A DNA stretch of 64,000 bases from Gammaproteobacteria bacterium (GCA_018826895.1 JAHJYA010000004.1:47442-111441), one strand, 5' to 3'. Shown: positions 19,825 to 29,965, counted from the first letter of the stretch. Notes: generated from the letters alone by a model not told the origin. Translations and numbers: made by a program.

Positions 19825-21534
19825 TTAAACGAATGTGACGGGCAGGCCACCCGTGTCATCGGTCACCAGCTCATGCGTGAGCGGGTGGTAGGCAACGCTG
19901 AAAAGGCTTGCGCCCTCGCCCCGGCCGAACTGCGCCGCATGCGGGTAAACCAGCGCCAGCTCGTACTGGCCGTTGCCAGTTTCTGGGGCCGGTCGGGGCT
20001 GCTGCCGGCTGAGAGACGCCCCGCCACTGACGGCGCTGTTGGCAAAAAACCGCACCCGCCGGTCGGCCGCCTCCCCGGTTACGCGAAACAGCAGTTCGGC
20101 CGTCAGCGAGTCCGCATCGGCCGGGGCGTTAGGCATTTTCTGCTGCAGGTTTAGCCGGGCGATGCCGGGCACCGAAAACGACGGTTGGCCGGTATCCCAA
20201 CTGTCGGGGAATGCGCCATCCACCGCCGCGCTGCCTGTGGGTGGGCCAGCGGCTTGGCCTGGGTTGAGAAACACTGGCCCGCTGCCCACAGCGAGCGTCC
20301 AGCCGCTGAGCCCCGCAAGCTGCGCGGGGTAGGGGTTAAAGCCAGCGCCCGAGGCAATGCTCACAGTGCGGGTCTGGTTTGCGCTGCGCGATTCTTCCAC
20401 CGACGCCACGGCCACTGCGGCGCCGTTGCGTAACAGCTCCACCTCTACCACCACGCGCTCGCTGACCGTGCGCTGCATCTCGGCATCTACCTGCGTGCTC
20501 CACTGCACATCCACAAAATCGGCGTCATAGGTTGCGCTGCCGCTTGATGAGCCCGTGGCGGTCAATTCAAACAGCGGGTAGCTGTAGGTCATCGCATAGC
20601 GGGTGTTGTAGCTGTATTCGATCAGCACATCGGCATCATCAAAAACCACCGCAAGCACGCGCCCGGTGCGGCCGGCGCTCAATGCACCGCTGCTGAATAG
20701 TGCAGCGTTGGGGCTGTTGCTGCCTGGCTCGGTATGCAGTGCACCGCTGATCGTTAGCACAGCGCTCCCGCCACCCTCGGGGAATTTCGCCTCCCCCGTA
20801 TCGGGTGAAATAGAGCCAACCGCATAAACCTGGCGACGCTCGAAGCTTAGCGGCAGGGTGTAATCCTGCGCCCACTCGCCGCGTACCGCCGCTTGGCTTT
20901 TGTGCACCGACAGGCTGCCGGTGAGCGCATCATCTGCCTCACCGATGCTGATGCGCAGATAACCCGTCACCAGCCCCCCGCCAACCGGCTGCATACGCAA
21001 CATCGCGGTGCTGCCGGTGCTGTTGATGGTCTCGAACGAGGCCTGCCGAAACGCGGTACCGGTCTGCTGTATGTCCGCCAGCGGTAGCACCAACTCCAGC
21101 GGCGGCGCAGGCGCCTCATCGAGGTACCCAAACGGCTGGCAGCTGAGCGTGACGCTGTAGGCCTGCCCGGCTCGCGGCTGCGGCAGGTTGGTGGGGCGGA
21201 TGACCCAGGGCGTGCCATTGCTGGCCCAGTAGATCCAGCCGCCAATGCTCTGGCCAAACAGGCTCCAGTCGCGCTGCAGCAGGTTGTAGTTTTGCCACAC
21301 GCGCCCCAGCGCGCGCTCGCTGGCCAAGGCCAGCTCACTCAGCGGCACCGGCGCAATGCCCGGCTTGCGCACCAGTTGCAGCACGCCGGCATCGAAGATC
21401 AGCCGGGGGTAGGCCCACGGCACACCATCCACAAAGCGGCGCTCGCGCAAAACCGAATCAAAGCGGATGAGGCCGTGCTCGGTGCAGCCGAACGCCTCCA
21501 CTTCATCCAGCGGGTGAAGCATGTCCTGAATCAT
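19825..21534 (-). CDS. Phage tail tip protein, unrecognised family
   Basis: 569 residues. Opens [20 protein letters not shown], then a probable beta-rich region ([18 protein letters not shown]) and several Ig-like stretches. Overlaps the preceding gene as ATGA and lies between the hub-like protein and the fibre genes, so a distal tail or baseplate part is likely. No precise family can be assigned by eye. Confidence 0.6.
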   Translation of the reverse strand: MIQDMLHPLDEVEAFGCTEHGLIRFDSVLRERRFVDGVPWAYPRLIFDAGVLQLVRKPGIAPVPLSELALASERALGRVWQNYNLLQRDWSLFGQSIGGWIYWASNGTPWVIRPTNLPQPRAGQAYSVTLSCQPFGYLDEAPAPPLELVLPLADIQQTGTAFRQASFETINSTGSTAMLRMQPVGGGLVTGYLRISIGEADDALTGSLSVHKSQAAVRGEWAQDYTLPLSFERRQVYAVGSISPDTGEAKFPEGGGSAVLTISGALHTEPGSNSPNAALFSSGALSAGRTGRVLAVVFDDADVLIEYSYNTRYAMTYSYPLFELTATGSSSGSATYDADFVDVQWSTQVDAEMQRTVSERVVVEVELLRNGAAVAVASVEESRSANQTRTVSIASGAGFNPYPAQLAGLSGWTLAVGSGPVFLNPGQAAGPPTGSAAVDGAFPDSWDTGQPSFSVPGIARLNLQQKMPNAPADADSLTAELLFRVTGEAADRRVRFFANSAVSGGASLSRQQPRPAPETGNGQYELALVYPHAAQFGRGEGASLFSVAYHPLTHELVTDDTGGLPVTFV

Positions 21535-21989
21535 GGGGCGGGCTCCACCGGCTGAGCGAACTGCTGCACCACCTCGGCACTGTTGGCGTCGGCCTGGGTG
21601 ATGCTCTTGATGGCCTTGATGCGGAACGACAACAACCCATCGACCGACGTCACTGTCTGCTCGGGCCAGTATTCCCGCGCCGCATAGCTCTGCTCGATCA
21701 GCGGGCTGGCGATCCCGCCTGCGGTGCCTGCTGCGGCCGGGGCCTTGTAGTTGCCACGGCCCTTCTGCGCGGGCAGGCTGCCACGGCTGGTGGTGCGCGG
21801 CAGGGTACGGCGCTGGGTGGCCGGGCGCACCACGGCGTTGATGTCGTCAACCTGGCTCTGCCCGGTGCGGCGCTCCACCATGGCATCACCCAGGGCGCGG
21901 CGGCTGGCCTCGTTGGCCTGGCCAAGCCCGCGACGGGCCTTTTCGTTGGCGGCACCGATAGCGCGGCGCCGGTCTGCGTTGGTCGCCAT
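21531..21989 (-). CDS. Hypothetical tail-region protein
   Basis: 152 residues starting at the ATG that shares its A with the stop of the gene before (TGATG). The N-terminal half is Ala/Arg-rich and may be helical (NADRRRAIGAANEKARRGLG). The C-terminal half is short and beta-like (SVDGLLSFRIKAIKSITQAD). Not recognised; a tail assembly or linker role is inferred from position only. Confidence 0.6.
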   Translation of the reverse strand: MATNADRRRAIGAANEKARRGLGQANEASRRALGDAMVERRTGQSQVDDINAVVRPATQRRTLPRTTSRGSLPAQKGRGNYKAPAAAGTAGGIASPLIEQSYAAREYWPEQTVTSVDGLLSFRIKAIKSITQADANSAEVVQQFAQPVEPAP

Positions 21990-23782
21990 CAAGTCAGCTC
22001 CAGGGTGTCGTTCGGGATGGCCACGCGGTACGTCGCCTCTATATCCACCTCGAGCGGGTCACGCTCAGTGGCCAGGATCTCGTCGGCGGTAATCTGGAAG
22101 CGCCGCGGGAAGCCCTCACTGCTGCCATCGCCCACCGACCAGCTGCCCGAAAAGCCGTCCAGCTCATCGATGTACGTCTCGCCCTTGCCGCCAATCTGCG
22201 TGGGCAGGCTGTCGGCGATGGGGTCAGGCCCTGGCGGGTCGGGTTGCGGCTTCACGCTGTAGGCTGGCAGGGTCAGCGGGTCGCTCGCGGTACCGCCGCC
22301 ACGCATCAGCGCGATGCTCACGGTGCACATCGCGCTGCCGCCGAGCAGGTCCAGCCGCCAGGTCAGGCGGTTGATCTTGCCTTTGGCGTGCACGCCTTGG
22401 TCAGCGATGCGTGCGGTGTGCGGGAGGTCAATGCCATGCACCCAACCGGCCGGCACATCCCAGCTCACCGTGGTGCCGCGATGCTCGCTGATGATGGTCG
22501 TCACGCCGTGGCGCAGCACGGTACCCAGCGCCTGCTGGCGGCGGGGCTCGTCGCGCACGTCGGTGTGGCCGTTGCTGCCGTTGTCGATCGGCCGGCCAGG
22601 CGTCAAACCGCCACTGCCGCCCGGGATGCCGTTGTTACCACCGCCAGCGCTGGGCGCTGCCGTGTTCACGCCAAAGCCGGCGCTCTCCCAGGTTTCAGCC
22701 TGGGCGCTCTCGACCTCAAGCGCCACGCTGTCACGGGTTACCACCTCACCATCGGTGGCAACGGCAGCGTCTGCCACCACCGTCAGGGCGTAGCGCTCGG
22801 TTACCGTTTGCACCCAGCGCCGCGCGCCGGTAAAGCCGGCACCCAGCAGCAGGTCGGTGAAGTTGTTGTTCCAGCCCACAGGCGGGTCGCAGTAAATGCC
22901 TGATGGCGGCAGGCGGTACCAGCTAGCGCCACTCAACAGCGTTTGGCCGCTGTCGGCCAGTGCCGCGGTTACCATTTCTATGTTTGGCGTTTCAGTGGTG
23001 TCGCTGAACCATTCGCAAAACCCGCCCTCGCCGCCCAGGCCGCCGGTAAACGGGTGCTGCCAGTAGTAGCTCTTGTTGAGCTGCTGCAGGCGCGAGAACC
23101 GGTACTCGGCCTCGATCTCCACCTGGTTGGTCTCGCGCGTGTTATCGCTGAGCTGCACGTCGACGGTGTCGTACACCGTGGCGCCGGCCAAAAACTCATA
23201 GTCGGCCTGGCCCTTGGCGTACCAGCTGGTCACGCGCAGGGTGCCATCGGCGGCGCAATCGAGGGACGCCTGCACGCTCTGCATGCGCTCTTGCATGTAA
23301 TCCCAGTGGCTGCGCCCGGTGACGGGCTCGAACACATCCTCGGTCCACCAGGCGTTGGGCGTCAGGGCGTCGATTGCCGGCACGTCCAGCGCCTCGACTC
23401 GCTCTTGCAGGTTGTCGCTGCAGGCGCAGGTCAGCAGGCGGCTGGTACGGTTCCAGCTCGGCTCAATGATGCGGCCGGTGAAGAGGCGGCTTTCGCCATT
23501 CTGGTCGATGTAATCCGCCGTCACCTCACGCCCGCGCCAGGCGTTGGGCGTCACCGGGCCAGCGGGCAGGCACAGAGCAAACTCAGCCACACCGGCGGCG
23601 CCCTCCTCCCGGTCTACCGCCACCTCACCCACCAGCCGCGCGGTCCAGTCCTCACCATTCACGCGCACCCGCGCGCGCCACACAATCGCCTGCTCGCCGC
23701 CGACAACCACCGGCTGCGGCGCGTTGCCCGCCGTGCCGCCGTTGAGCGTTGCCCCGTTGATCGAGGCGCCGTTGATCAGCAT
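21989..23782 (-). CDS. Phage tail hub/baseplate-like protein
   Basis: 597 residues. The opening repeats (INGASINGATLNGG) precede a region with FTGRIIEPSWNRTSRLLTCA and LPAGPVTPNAWRGREVTADY, which looks like a beta-barrel tail hub. C-terminal TYRVAIPNDTLELT is beta-rich. Position after the tape measure and one small gene supports a tail-tip hub. Family assignment by eye is tentative. Confidence 0.6.
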   Translation of the reverse strand: MLINGASINGATLNGGTAGNAPQPVVVGGEQAIVWRARVRVNGEDWTARLVGEVAVDREEGAAGVAEFALCLPAGPVTPNAWRGREVTADYIDQNGESRLFTGRIIEPSWNRTSRLLTCACSDNLQERVEALDVPAIDALTPNAWWTEDVFEPVTGRSHWDYMQERMQSVQASLDCAADGTLRVTSWYAKGQADYEFLAGATVYDTVDVQLSDNTRETNQVEIEAEYRFSRLQQLNKSYYWQHPFTGGLGGEGGFCEWFSDTTETPNIEMVTAALADSGQTLLSGASWYRLPPSGIYCDPPVGWNNNFTDLLLGAGFTGARRWVQTVTERYALTVVADAAVATDGEVVTRDSVALEVESAQAETWESAGFGVNTAAPSAGGGNNGIPGGSGGLTPGRPIDNGSNGHTDVRDEPRRQQALGTVLRHGVTTIISEHRGTTVSWDVPAGWVHGIDLPHTARIADQGVHAKGKINRLTWRLDLLGGSAMCTVSIALMRGGGTASDPLTLPAYSVKPQPDPPGPDPIADSLPTQIGGKGETYIDELDGFSGSWSVGDGSSEGFPRRFQITADEILATERDPLEVDIEATYRVAIPNDTLELT

Positions 23783-23785
23783 GGG

Positions 23786-24295
23786 CTAGGCCTCCAACCA
23801 AGAAATTGACCAAGCATGGGTATTGGCCAAGTCGTTCTGGGTCTCGCTAGGTCTCTCGCAAAAAACCATAAAAACAGGGAGCCAACACACTCGATAGGCA
23901 ACCGCACCTGGCAAAGCAGCTAAGGTGGCCACCCCGTCCACCACTTCACAATCTGTACTCACCCAGATCCGGCCAACCTGGGCTAGACCCGTAGCTGGGT
24001 AATCCGGCCTGGGCAAGCCAGGTAGCTCGTACACCAGCCCGGCACCGTTAATTGACTGAATTTTTGTACTGCGCAACTCCAGCGGTTGGCTGTAATCCAA
24101 GCCATCCAGCCCGGGCGGTAACCAGCCGTCGCCGCTGATTGAACCCTGAAGCTTATTCCAGTGCTGCTGTTTAACCAGGGCACCGTCGCTCATGCGGGTC
24201 AGCACGCTACCGCCAGCTGGCTCCAAGGTTTCCAGCGCCGCACCGGCTAGCGCTACAACCTCCACACCACCGAGCATGATCCGCGGCTTGCTCAT
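23786..24295 (-). CDS. Phage tail protein, unrecognised family
   Basis: 169 residues, beginning MSKPRIMLGGVEVVALAGAA, a mostly beta protein with WLPPGLDGLDYSQPLELRST in the middle. Between tape measure and hub-like protein, the place of a distal tail protein. Direct family evidence is lacking. Confidence 0.6.
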   Translation of the reverse strand: MSKPRIMLGGVEVVALAGAALETLEPAGGSVLTRMSDGALVKQQHWNKLQGSISGDGWLPPGLDGLDYSQPLELRSTKIQSINGAGLVYELPGLPRPDYPATGLAQVGRIWVSTDCEVVDGVATLAALPGAVAYRVCWLPVFMVFCERPSETQNDLANTHAWSISWLEA

Positions 24296-24353
24296 ATATA
24301 AGGCTCCAGAAATAACGAAGCCCGCACAGGGCGGGCTTACATTGGTATGGGTG

Positions 24354-27353
24354 CTATCGCCTATGCGTGGCCCCGAACTTAATCCGCAAAAGCTTTAAGC
24401 CGGGGGCATCCTGCGGTGCCACAAACACCGGCACTTCGGCACCGCCGGCACCCTCCAATACAACGCGGCCCAGTTCTGGGAATACGGGGCCAGACAGGCG
24501 CTGCTGCAGCGCCGGGGCGAGAGGCGGAATGCTGGGCAACGTACGGCTAGCCGATACCAGCCCACCAGCCGCATATCCGCGCCTCCCAGCAGCCAATTGA
24601 GCACGCAACTCGCTGATGGTGTTGCGGAAACCATTGCGGCGAATGCGCTCGAGGAAGGACAACGCACCGGGCTCATTTACCACCTCTTTTGGCTGGACAT
24701 GCTCATCGGCATGCACAACACCTGCAGGTTGGTATTTACCGCCTGGGCCGGTCCAACCGCCTGCGGAGAACCCTGCCGCTTCCTGCGGCCCGCTGGCTAC
24801 TGGCCCGATGCTGATCGGCACTTGCAGCTTTTGCCGCAATGCCTGGGCAATACCATCGACCTCCTGCATCGCTGCACTAGCCGAGGCTGGGTCTACTCCC
24901 AGCTCAACATCTACGGGCGGCAGATTAGTAAAGTTGTTCTCACCATCCTGGCGAATACCCACCACCCTTACCTCGACTGGCACCGCATCGCCGAAGCTGT
25001 TGCCGTCTCGTACCCACCGGGGCGTGGCGTTAACCTCAACAGGCTCAGAAAAGCTACTGCCGTCCTGCACCCATTCCGGCTTAACCGGTACAGCAACCGG
25101 AGCAACAACACCGGCACCGGAACCGGCCTGGGGATCAATGATCGCTGAACTCTGAGGCGCATTAATACCCGCCCCCAGCGCACTGCTTGGCGCATCCACT
25201 GGCTCCAATCGTGGGGCGATAGAAACATCCAGCCCGATCATCTGCGCCCACTTGCGCAGCTTGTCCGCTTCCTTGGCCAACGCCTCATCGGAGATGCTTG
25301 GCGTAATGGTGAAGTTTTTCAGGTCCTCGAGCTCTTTCTTCCACTCGCGGGTCTTTTCTCGGGCGGCCTCAAAACTCTGTTCTGCCCTGTCTACATTGAT
25401 CTTGTCTGCTTCCTGCTCAATCGCTTGAATCGACCTGATCATTCCCTCAAAACCGTATGTGTTGTCACCAGCCTCGGCCAACTTCAACAGCATATCCAGG
25501 GCGGCCTGCGCATTGCGTTTGGCACCCTCAATGTCTCCGGTGCTCAACGCCTGCCGCGCTGCAACTTGCAAGCTCTGAGCGTTGTTGTAGCTAGCGGGCC
25601 CCGCGGCCCCTACGCTCAGCTTATCGAGCGCTTCCCTGTAGCGCTTCTCGGTTGCAAGTTGTTCGTTACGGGCCTTGCTGAGTGCGCTGCTTGCTTTGCG
25701 TTGCGCTGCAACCTGGTCATCCAGCGCGTTCTTGAATTTGACGGCAAGGTCTGCACTGATCTGGTTGAACTCAGCAGCATAGGCACGCTTGGCGGCCAGG
25801 GACTCCTCCTCCAGCTCACGCGACCGCGAAGCTGCAGCTTCCTCAGCAGCAATTACTGTATCTGCTGCCTCCTCACCACTGTCTGACCAGGCTTTAAAAC
25901 CATCGATCCAGAGCGAAAAACCGGTGAACAGACCCGTGAATTTCAGGCGATTACTGAAGAAATCTGCAAGCGCCCCACCGTCGCCATCAGCCGCCTTATC
26001 TAACGCGCCTGATAGCTCATCAAGGCGTTTGATGGCTGCGTCTGATGCACCGGTCAGAGTATCGATTGCACCTACAACCTTGTTGATGGCGTCGGTTTTA
26101 GTGTTGCGTGCGTCACCTACGGTGCTACGCATATTGTCTGCCATCTCCAACAGCCCATCAGCTTGCTTACTCAATGCCGAAACAAAACGCTCAGTGGTCA
26201 AATCGCCAGCGTTCGCCATCCGGATCAACTCGGCACGGCTCACACCAAGGCCCCTTGTCAAGGCATCGATCAGAGTCGGGGCGTTGCGCAGCATTGCGTT
26301 AAATGCATCCCCGCGGATGGTTCCAGTTTGCAGGCCCTGGCTAAGTTGGTTAATAACCGCTTCGGCCTGCTGCCCCTTAACGTTGCTGGTGACCAGCCCG
26401 GCAGATAATGCCGCCACCATGTCTGCCGTCATAGCGGCAGAGAAACCCATCTCCCGAAGAGGACGCACAGAACCCAGGAATAACTCTGAGGTTTGCGTCA
26501 GTGGAATACGCACACGCTTTGAGGTTTCCTCAAGCCGCGCAAGTGAGCGGTCGTACTCTTCCTGAGTTGCTAGCGCGCCCCGCATGCGATCTTCCATCGT
26601 CACAACGCCATCGGCGATATCGAAGAATGCAGTAGCGCCCCTCTCTATGCTGTATGCAGCAGCAACCACGGCGGCAAGCTTGGTGGCCATAGCCTGAATG
26701 CTGCCGCCCACCTGCTCGCTGCCAGTCTCCAGCTCGCGGATGGCCGCACGGGTCTGGTTTACCTGTGCCCGGTACTGGATCTCTGCCGTAATGCGTTCAC
26801 GGGCAGAAAGCCCAGCGGTCTGGGTCAAACGCCGATAATCACCATCCAAAGCCAACAACTGGGCCCGCAGATTACGCAACTGGGTTATGCCGAAACGGTC
26901 AACAGCCCCAGTAATAGCTGAATCAGCCCGGCCAGCCCCAACGGTGGCACCTAGCTGCTGTTGCAGGCGCTGTTGCTCGGCAGCCAAGTTGCGCACATCC
27001 ACACCGGCCGCTTTCAACTCAGCGCGTTGCTCGCGCACCTTGGTCTTCTGCCGCTCGAACTCCCGGGTGGTGCTGGCCAAGGTTCGCTGGGCCTGGGCAT
27101 AGGCGCGGTCTAACTCCCTGACCGGCTGCCCAGCTTGATCAACCGCCCGCTTGAGTTCATCTACACGGCGCCGCGCTTCAAAGTACGCGCTGCTGGCACC
27201 CTTTGCGCTCTCTTGCGCCTTCTGAAGGGCATCAATCTGGCGCATAGGCTTTTCCACCGCCTTGACCAACTCAACATATTCCTTGCGGAAGCCACTAATT
27301 TCCTTGGTAGCGGCACCGGTGTCCGCCGAAATCCGCAGTTCAACGTCAGCCAT
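24354..27353 (-). CDS. Tail length tape measure protein
   Basis: 999 residues. The N-terminal ~200 are coiled coil (AVEKPMRQIDALQKAQESAK). A tape-measure core follows at about 220-390 (RMRGALATQEEYDRSLARLE, VINQLSQGLQTGTIRGDAFN), then further helices and a flexible C-terminal part. It sets tail length during assembly and is ejected with the DNA. At about 1.5 angstrom per residue it would suit a tail of roughly 150 nm. Starts 4 bp after the GT frameshift product ends. Confidence 0.92.
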   Translation of the reverse strand: MADVELRISADTGAATKEISGFRKEYVELVKAVEKPMRQIDALQKAQESAKGASSAYFEARRRVDELKRAVDQAGQPVRELDRAYAQAQRTLASTTREFERQKTKVREQRAELKAAGVDVRNLAAEQQRLQQQLGATVGAGRADSAITGAVDRFGITQLRNLRAQLLALDGDYRRLTQTAGLSARERITAEIQYRAQVNQTRAAIRELETGSEQVGGSIQAMATKLAAVVAAAYSIERGATAFFDIADGVVTMEDRMRGALATQEEYDRSLARLEETSKRVRIPLTQTSELFLGSVRPLREMGFSAAMTADMVAALSAGLVTSNVKGQQAEAVINQLSQGLQTGTIRGDAFNAMLRNAPTLIDALTRGLGVSRAELIRMANAGDLTTERFVSALSKQADGLLEMADNMRSTVGDARNTKTDAINKVVGAIDTLTGASDAAIKRLDELSGALDKAADGDGGALADFFSNRLKFTGLFTGFSLWIDGFKAWSDSGEEAADTVIAAEEAAASRSRELEEESLAAKRAYAAEFNQISADLAVKFKNALDDQVAAQRKASSALSKARNEQLATEKRYREALDKLSVGAAGPASYNNAQSLQVAARQALSTGDIEGAKRNAQAALDMLLKLAEAGDNTYGFEGMIRSIQAIEQEADKINVDRAEQSFEAAREKTREWKKELEDLKNFTITPSISDEALAKEADKLRKWAQMIGLDVSIAPRLEPVDAPSSALGAGINAPQSSAIIDPQAGSGAGVVAPVAVPVKPEWVQDGSSFSEPVEVNATPRWVRDGNSFGDAVPVEVRVVGIRQDGENNFTNLPPVDVELGVDPASASAAMQEVDGIAQALRQKLQVPISIGPVASGPQEAAGFSAGGWTGPGGKYQPAGVVHADEHVQPKEVVNEPGALSFLERIRRNGFRNTISELRAQLAAGRRGYAAGGLVSASRTLPSIPPLAPALQQRLSGPVFPELGRVVLEGAGGAEVPVFVAPQDAPGLKLLRIKFGATHRR

Positions 27354-27356
27354 GAT

Positions 27357-27802
27357 TCACACCTTCAGACAGCGCAAAAACATGCGCCAGGGGTAGTGGA
27401 TTGCATTGGAGTGGCCAAGGCGCCCAAGCGCCGCCAAACATCGCTCCAGCTCTACTAAGGCTCGCTCTGGTGTGTCGCCAGCCTCACCAGAGCCGCAAAA
27501 AAATCCGGGTTCAGCTCCTTTGCCTTGGCCAGCAGCTTGCGTAGCTGGGTCGGGGGGAGCATCTCCAGCTCACTCACTGGCAACCGCACAAACAGCGCCA
27601 GGTCGCTCAGGCTCACCTCGCCCAGCAGCACCTGATCTAGCTGATAACGCGCTATCGTCTCAGCGTCGGCTTCTTCGGCCAGGCTAGTGGTGCCGATCAG
27701 AATCTTCCGGTACTCCACCGGCGTCAGCTCATAAACCAGAATCTGACGGGCAGCAGCGCCCGAGCCGACCGTTACGGGCTGGCTGGCTGCAAGATCACTC
27801 AT
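27357..27802 (-). CDS. Tail assembly chaperone GT, made by -1 frameshift
   Basis: If ribosomes slip back one base at the T7 tract (27497-27503), the product continues as CGSGEAGDTPERALVELERC then LAALGRLGHSNAIHYPWRMF and stops at 27357, three bases before the tape-measure ATG. The total is 148 residues. The extension is open, gene-like and ends exactly where lambda GT would. In lambda, gpG and gpGT load the tape measure for tube assembly. Confidence 0.75.
27455..27802 (-). CDS. Tail assembly chaperone G (zero-frame product)
   Basis: 115 residues, MSDLAASQPVTVGSGAAARQ then LPVSELEMLPPTQLRKLLAK. Size and place, between tail tube and tape measure, match gpG of lambda-type tails. Codons GAT TTT TTT GCG near the end contain the slip site for GT. 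Confidence 0.78.
   Translation of the reverse strand: MSDLAASQPVTVGSGAAARQILVYELTPVEYRKILIGTTSLAEEADAETIARYQLDQVLLGEVSLSDLALFVRLPVSELEMLPPTQLRKLLAKAKELNPDFFAALVRLATHQSEP
27497..27503 (-). promoter_or_regulatory. Programmed -1 ribosomal frameshift site (T7)
   Basis: On the coding strand GAT TTT TTT GCG contains the heptamer T TTT TTT, which fits X XXY YYZ with full re-pairing. It lies about 16 codons before the zero-frame stop, as expected for G/GT genes. Confidence 0.75.
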
Positions 27803-27818
27803 AGGTTTCTCCGGGCGA

Positions 27819-27842
27819 TAAAAAACCCGCCGAGGCGGGTCT
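27819..27842 (-). terminator. Terminator after the moron gene
   Basis: Minus strand: ACCCGC-CTCG-GCGGGT followed by TTTTT, between the DUF4124 gene stop (27851) and the chaperone start. It insulates the moron from the tail genes. Confidence 0.75.
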
Positions 27843-27850
27843 GGGAATCT

Positions 27851-28354
27851 TCAGTTGTGTATTGAGGTGAGCAGCTCATTGGTCAGGTAAAGCCGAACAC
27901 TTCCATATCCTTCACAGGCATTAAATACCCAATATTCAGTGACACCACTTGCCGTGGTGGTCTTCGAGACATCATCGGGAAACTGCCAGAGCTGATCACG
28001 CAGCAGGGCAGAACGCTGCATCCCTATTTTCAACCCAAGCTGCATAAAGCGAGCACGGCAGCTAGAGGCACGTAGCGTTTTTTGTTGAGCATTGAACTCA
28101 GCACGCTTGCGTTGTTCAGCTTCACTAATCTTCCGCTGGGCTTCGCGCTGCACCTTTGCTTCAGCAAGCTCGCGCTTAATTTTATCCAGGGGCGTCTCCG
28201 GATGCTGATACTGAATAACCTCAGCACCCGCCCCGCATTCGCTATCTGAAAAAACAACGCGACCAACGCCGTCTAAACACTTGAAAATCTTAGATGCAGA
28301 TGCTGGCATCGATAACAACGCAATAATAAACAATGGCATCAGAATTAAACGCAT
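27851..28354 (-). CDS. Secreted DUF4124-domain protein, phage moron
   Basis: 167 residues from the ATG at 28354, which has GGGAGGGG just upstream. A Sec signal peptide (MRLILMPLFIIALLSMPASA) precedes a DUF4124-like region (KIFKCLDGVGRVVFSDSECG, about 22-41), a helical segment (70-105) and a C-terminal domain with two Cys. DUF4124 proteins are chromosomal periplasmic proteins in gammaproteobacteria. It interrupts tail genes, has its own terminator, and so looks like a moron expressed in the lysogen. A weak promoter-like pair (TTTCGG, 17 bp, TAGAGT on the minus strand, about 28394-28422) lies upstream. Confidence 0.75.
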   Translation of the reverse strand: MRLILMPLFIIALLSMPASASKIFKCLDGVGRVVFSDSECGAGAEVIQYQHPETPLDKIKRELAEAKVQREAQRKISEAEQRKRAEFNAQQKTLRASSCRARFMQLGLKIGMQRSALLRDQLWQFPDDVSKTTTASGVTEYWVFNACEGYGSVRLYLTNELLTSIHN

Positions 28355-28442
28355 GGGTGCCCCTCCCGGTGGATATGGCAGGGACTCTAGCCGATCGAAG
28401 CAAACGCCGAAACCATACAAAGCCATCCCTGGCACTACTGCC

Positions 28443-29486
28443 CTACTGCAACAGCCGCTGTTTCTGCAGCTTGCCGTATGCGCTCTTCACGTCCGAGGTG
28501 GCGCGGGTATCCTCGCGTTTCACCTCGGCCACCATTGGCAGCCCCATGAAGTTTTCCACGCTGATCACGTCTCGGCCGGTGGTGGGGGCGAAGCTCACGC
28601 GGTAGTAGTGGGCATTGAACTTGCCCTTTTCGCCCACGGCGTTGGCGCCCTCGAACAGCAGGTACCAGTCTTCGCCCGAGCTGGTCAGGTACTCGATTTC
28701 ATCGAAGCGGGCGCACAGGTAGTTGACTTTCGCCACCGGGGGAGCCGGGGCAGTGACGGTGATGGTGAAGCTGTCGCCATCCTCAAACTCGGTACCGCCT
28801 GCGGTCAGGGTGAACTGCAGGCCACCCACGCTGTAGGCGGTACCCACGTCACCAACACCAGTAGCACCGGCCGGGCCCGTGACGCTGAATGCACCTGTCA
28901 GTGCGTTGGTAATGGTCACGGTATACGCGCCTGCCGCCACGGCACTGGTGGCGCTAAGCGTGCCTAGGGTGCCATTGCCCACGTTACCGCCATCTGCAAC
29001 TGCTGCGGCGCTGGTTGCTGCGGCTGCGACCAGTGCTGCTGCTAGGTCGCTCTCTTCCAGCACCATGATGCCGGCGCCGGTGATGCGCCAGTCGAGGTCT
29101 TCTTCGTAGTCACTGCCATCGAAGGTAACGGTGCGGATCTCCAGGGGCATTTTGTCCAGCGCCGTCGTTTGCCCGACGCCGAGAATCACGTCTTCGTCCT
29201 CGATCTCTTCGCTGGGCACTTCGTTAACAACGGCGGCCATGGCACGGGCCAGGTTACCGGAGGTGATCTCGGCCACTTCAAGGTCAAGAAAAAAGCGGTC
29301 AATGCGCGTAAAGCTGTCGTAGGTACCACCCAGCGGGTTGGTGGTATCCGGCTCGCGCAGTTCACTTTGCTCGATGCGCTCCTGCGCGGTACGGATGATG
29401 CCGACAAAGTCGGTTGGCATTCGGCCACCCGGTTTGCCAATACTGAAACGCCCGCCGATGAGTGCGGTTTCTTTAACTCGTGCCAT
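28443..29486 (-). CDS. Major tail tube protein with inserted Ig-like domain
   Basis: 347 residues. The outer parts (1-150 and 250-347) are a tail-tube-like fold (FTRIDRFFLDLEVAEITSGN, VNYLCARFDEIEYLTSSGED). Residues about 166-247 are a beta-rich insert (GNGTLGTLSATSAVAAGAYT ... GGTEFEDGDSFTITV). A very similar block lies in the head decoration protein. The insert may be displayed on the tail surface. Lambda gpV likewise carries an Ig-like domain, but at its end. Confidence 0.78.
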   Translation of the reverse strand: MARVKETALIGGRFSIGKPGGRMPTDFVGIIRTAQERIEQSELREPDTTNPLGGTYDSFTRIDRFFLDLEVAEITSGNLARAMAAVVNEVPSEEIEDEDVILGVGQTTALDKMPLEIRTVTFDGSDYEEDLDWRITGAGIMVLEESDLAAALVAAAATSAAAVADGGNVGNGTLGTLSATSAVAAGAYTVTITNALTGAFSVTGPAGATGVGDVGTAYSVGGLQFTLTAGGTEFEDGDSFTITVTAPAPPVAKVNYLCARFDEIEYLTSSGEDWYLLFEGANAVGEKGKFNAHYYRVSFAPTTGRDVISVENFMGLPMVAEVKREDTRATSDVKSAYGKLQKQRLLQ

Positions 29487-29494
29487 GAGGACTC

Positions 29495-29965
29495 CTAGTA
29501 GCCGAGGCGATCGACCACGGAAATAATGTGAACAGGGATCAGAACGGTGGTGGCATTCAAGCCTTCACCGGGCGGAAAAGGTTCAGGCGCACCCACGATC
29601 AGGTTGGGCGCGCCGTCGGGTAGCCATTCAGGGAAAACCCCATCAGTCGGGCAGAGGCAACTCAGCAAGTCGAGTTCAATGTCCTCGATGGGGGCTTCGT
29701 AGTCGTGCAGGTCAGCCTTGATGGCGGCGATGACGTGGAAGCCAGGACGCATCTTCAATGCGCCCCGACCAGACTCAGGGGGCAACGCCTTGGCCTTCTG
29801 CACCACCACCTGGCCGCTGGCTGAGACGTCGCCGTCCTTCACCACCTCATTGAACCAACCCGACTTGACGTTGCTGCCCACGTTGGTGAGGTAGCCGTTG
29901 GCGGTGCTGATGGTCTCGAGGCGCTTGACCAGCGCCTTGCGCACCTCGGTGAGGATGTTGGTCAT
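29495..29965 (-). CDS. Probable tail terminator/completion protein
   Basis: 156 residues, MTNILTEVRKALVKRLETIS then PGFHVIAAIKADLHDYEAPI, VLIPVHIISVVDRLGY. Position just before the tail tube and size fit gpU/gpZ-like connectors of siphoviruses. Four-bp overlap with the preceding gene. Confidence 0.6.
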   Translation of the reverse strand: MTNILTEVRKALVKRLETISTANGYLTNVGSNVKSGWFNEVVKDGDVSASGQVVVQKAKALPPESGRGALKMRPGFHVIAAIKADLHDYEAPIEDIELDLLSCLCPTDGVFPEWLPDGAPNLIVGAPEPFPPGEGLNATTVLIPVHIISVVDRLGY

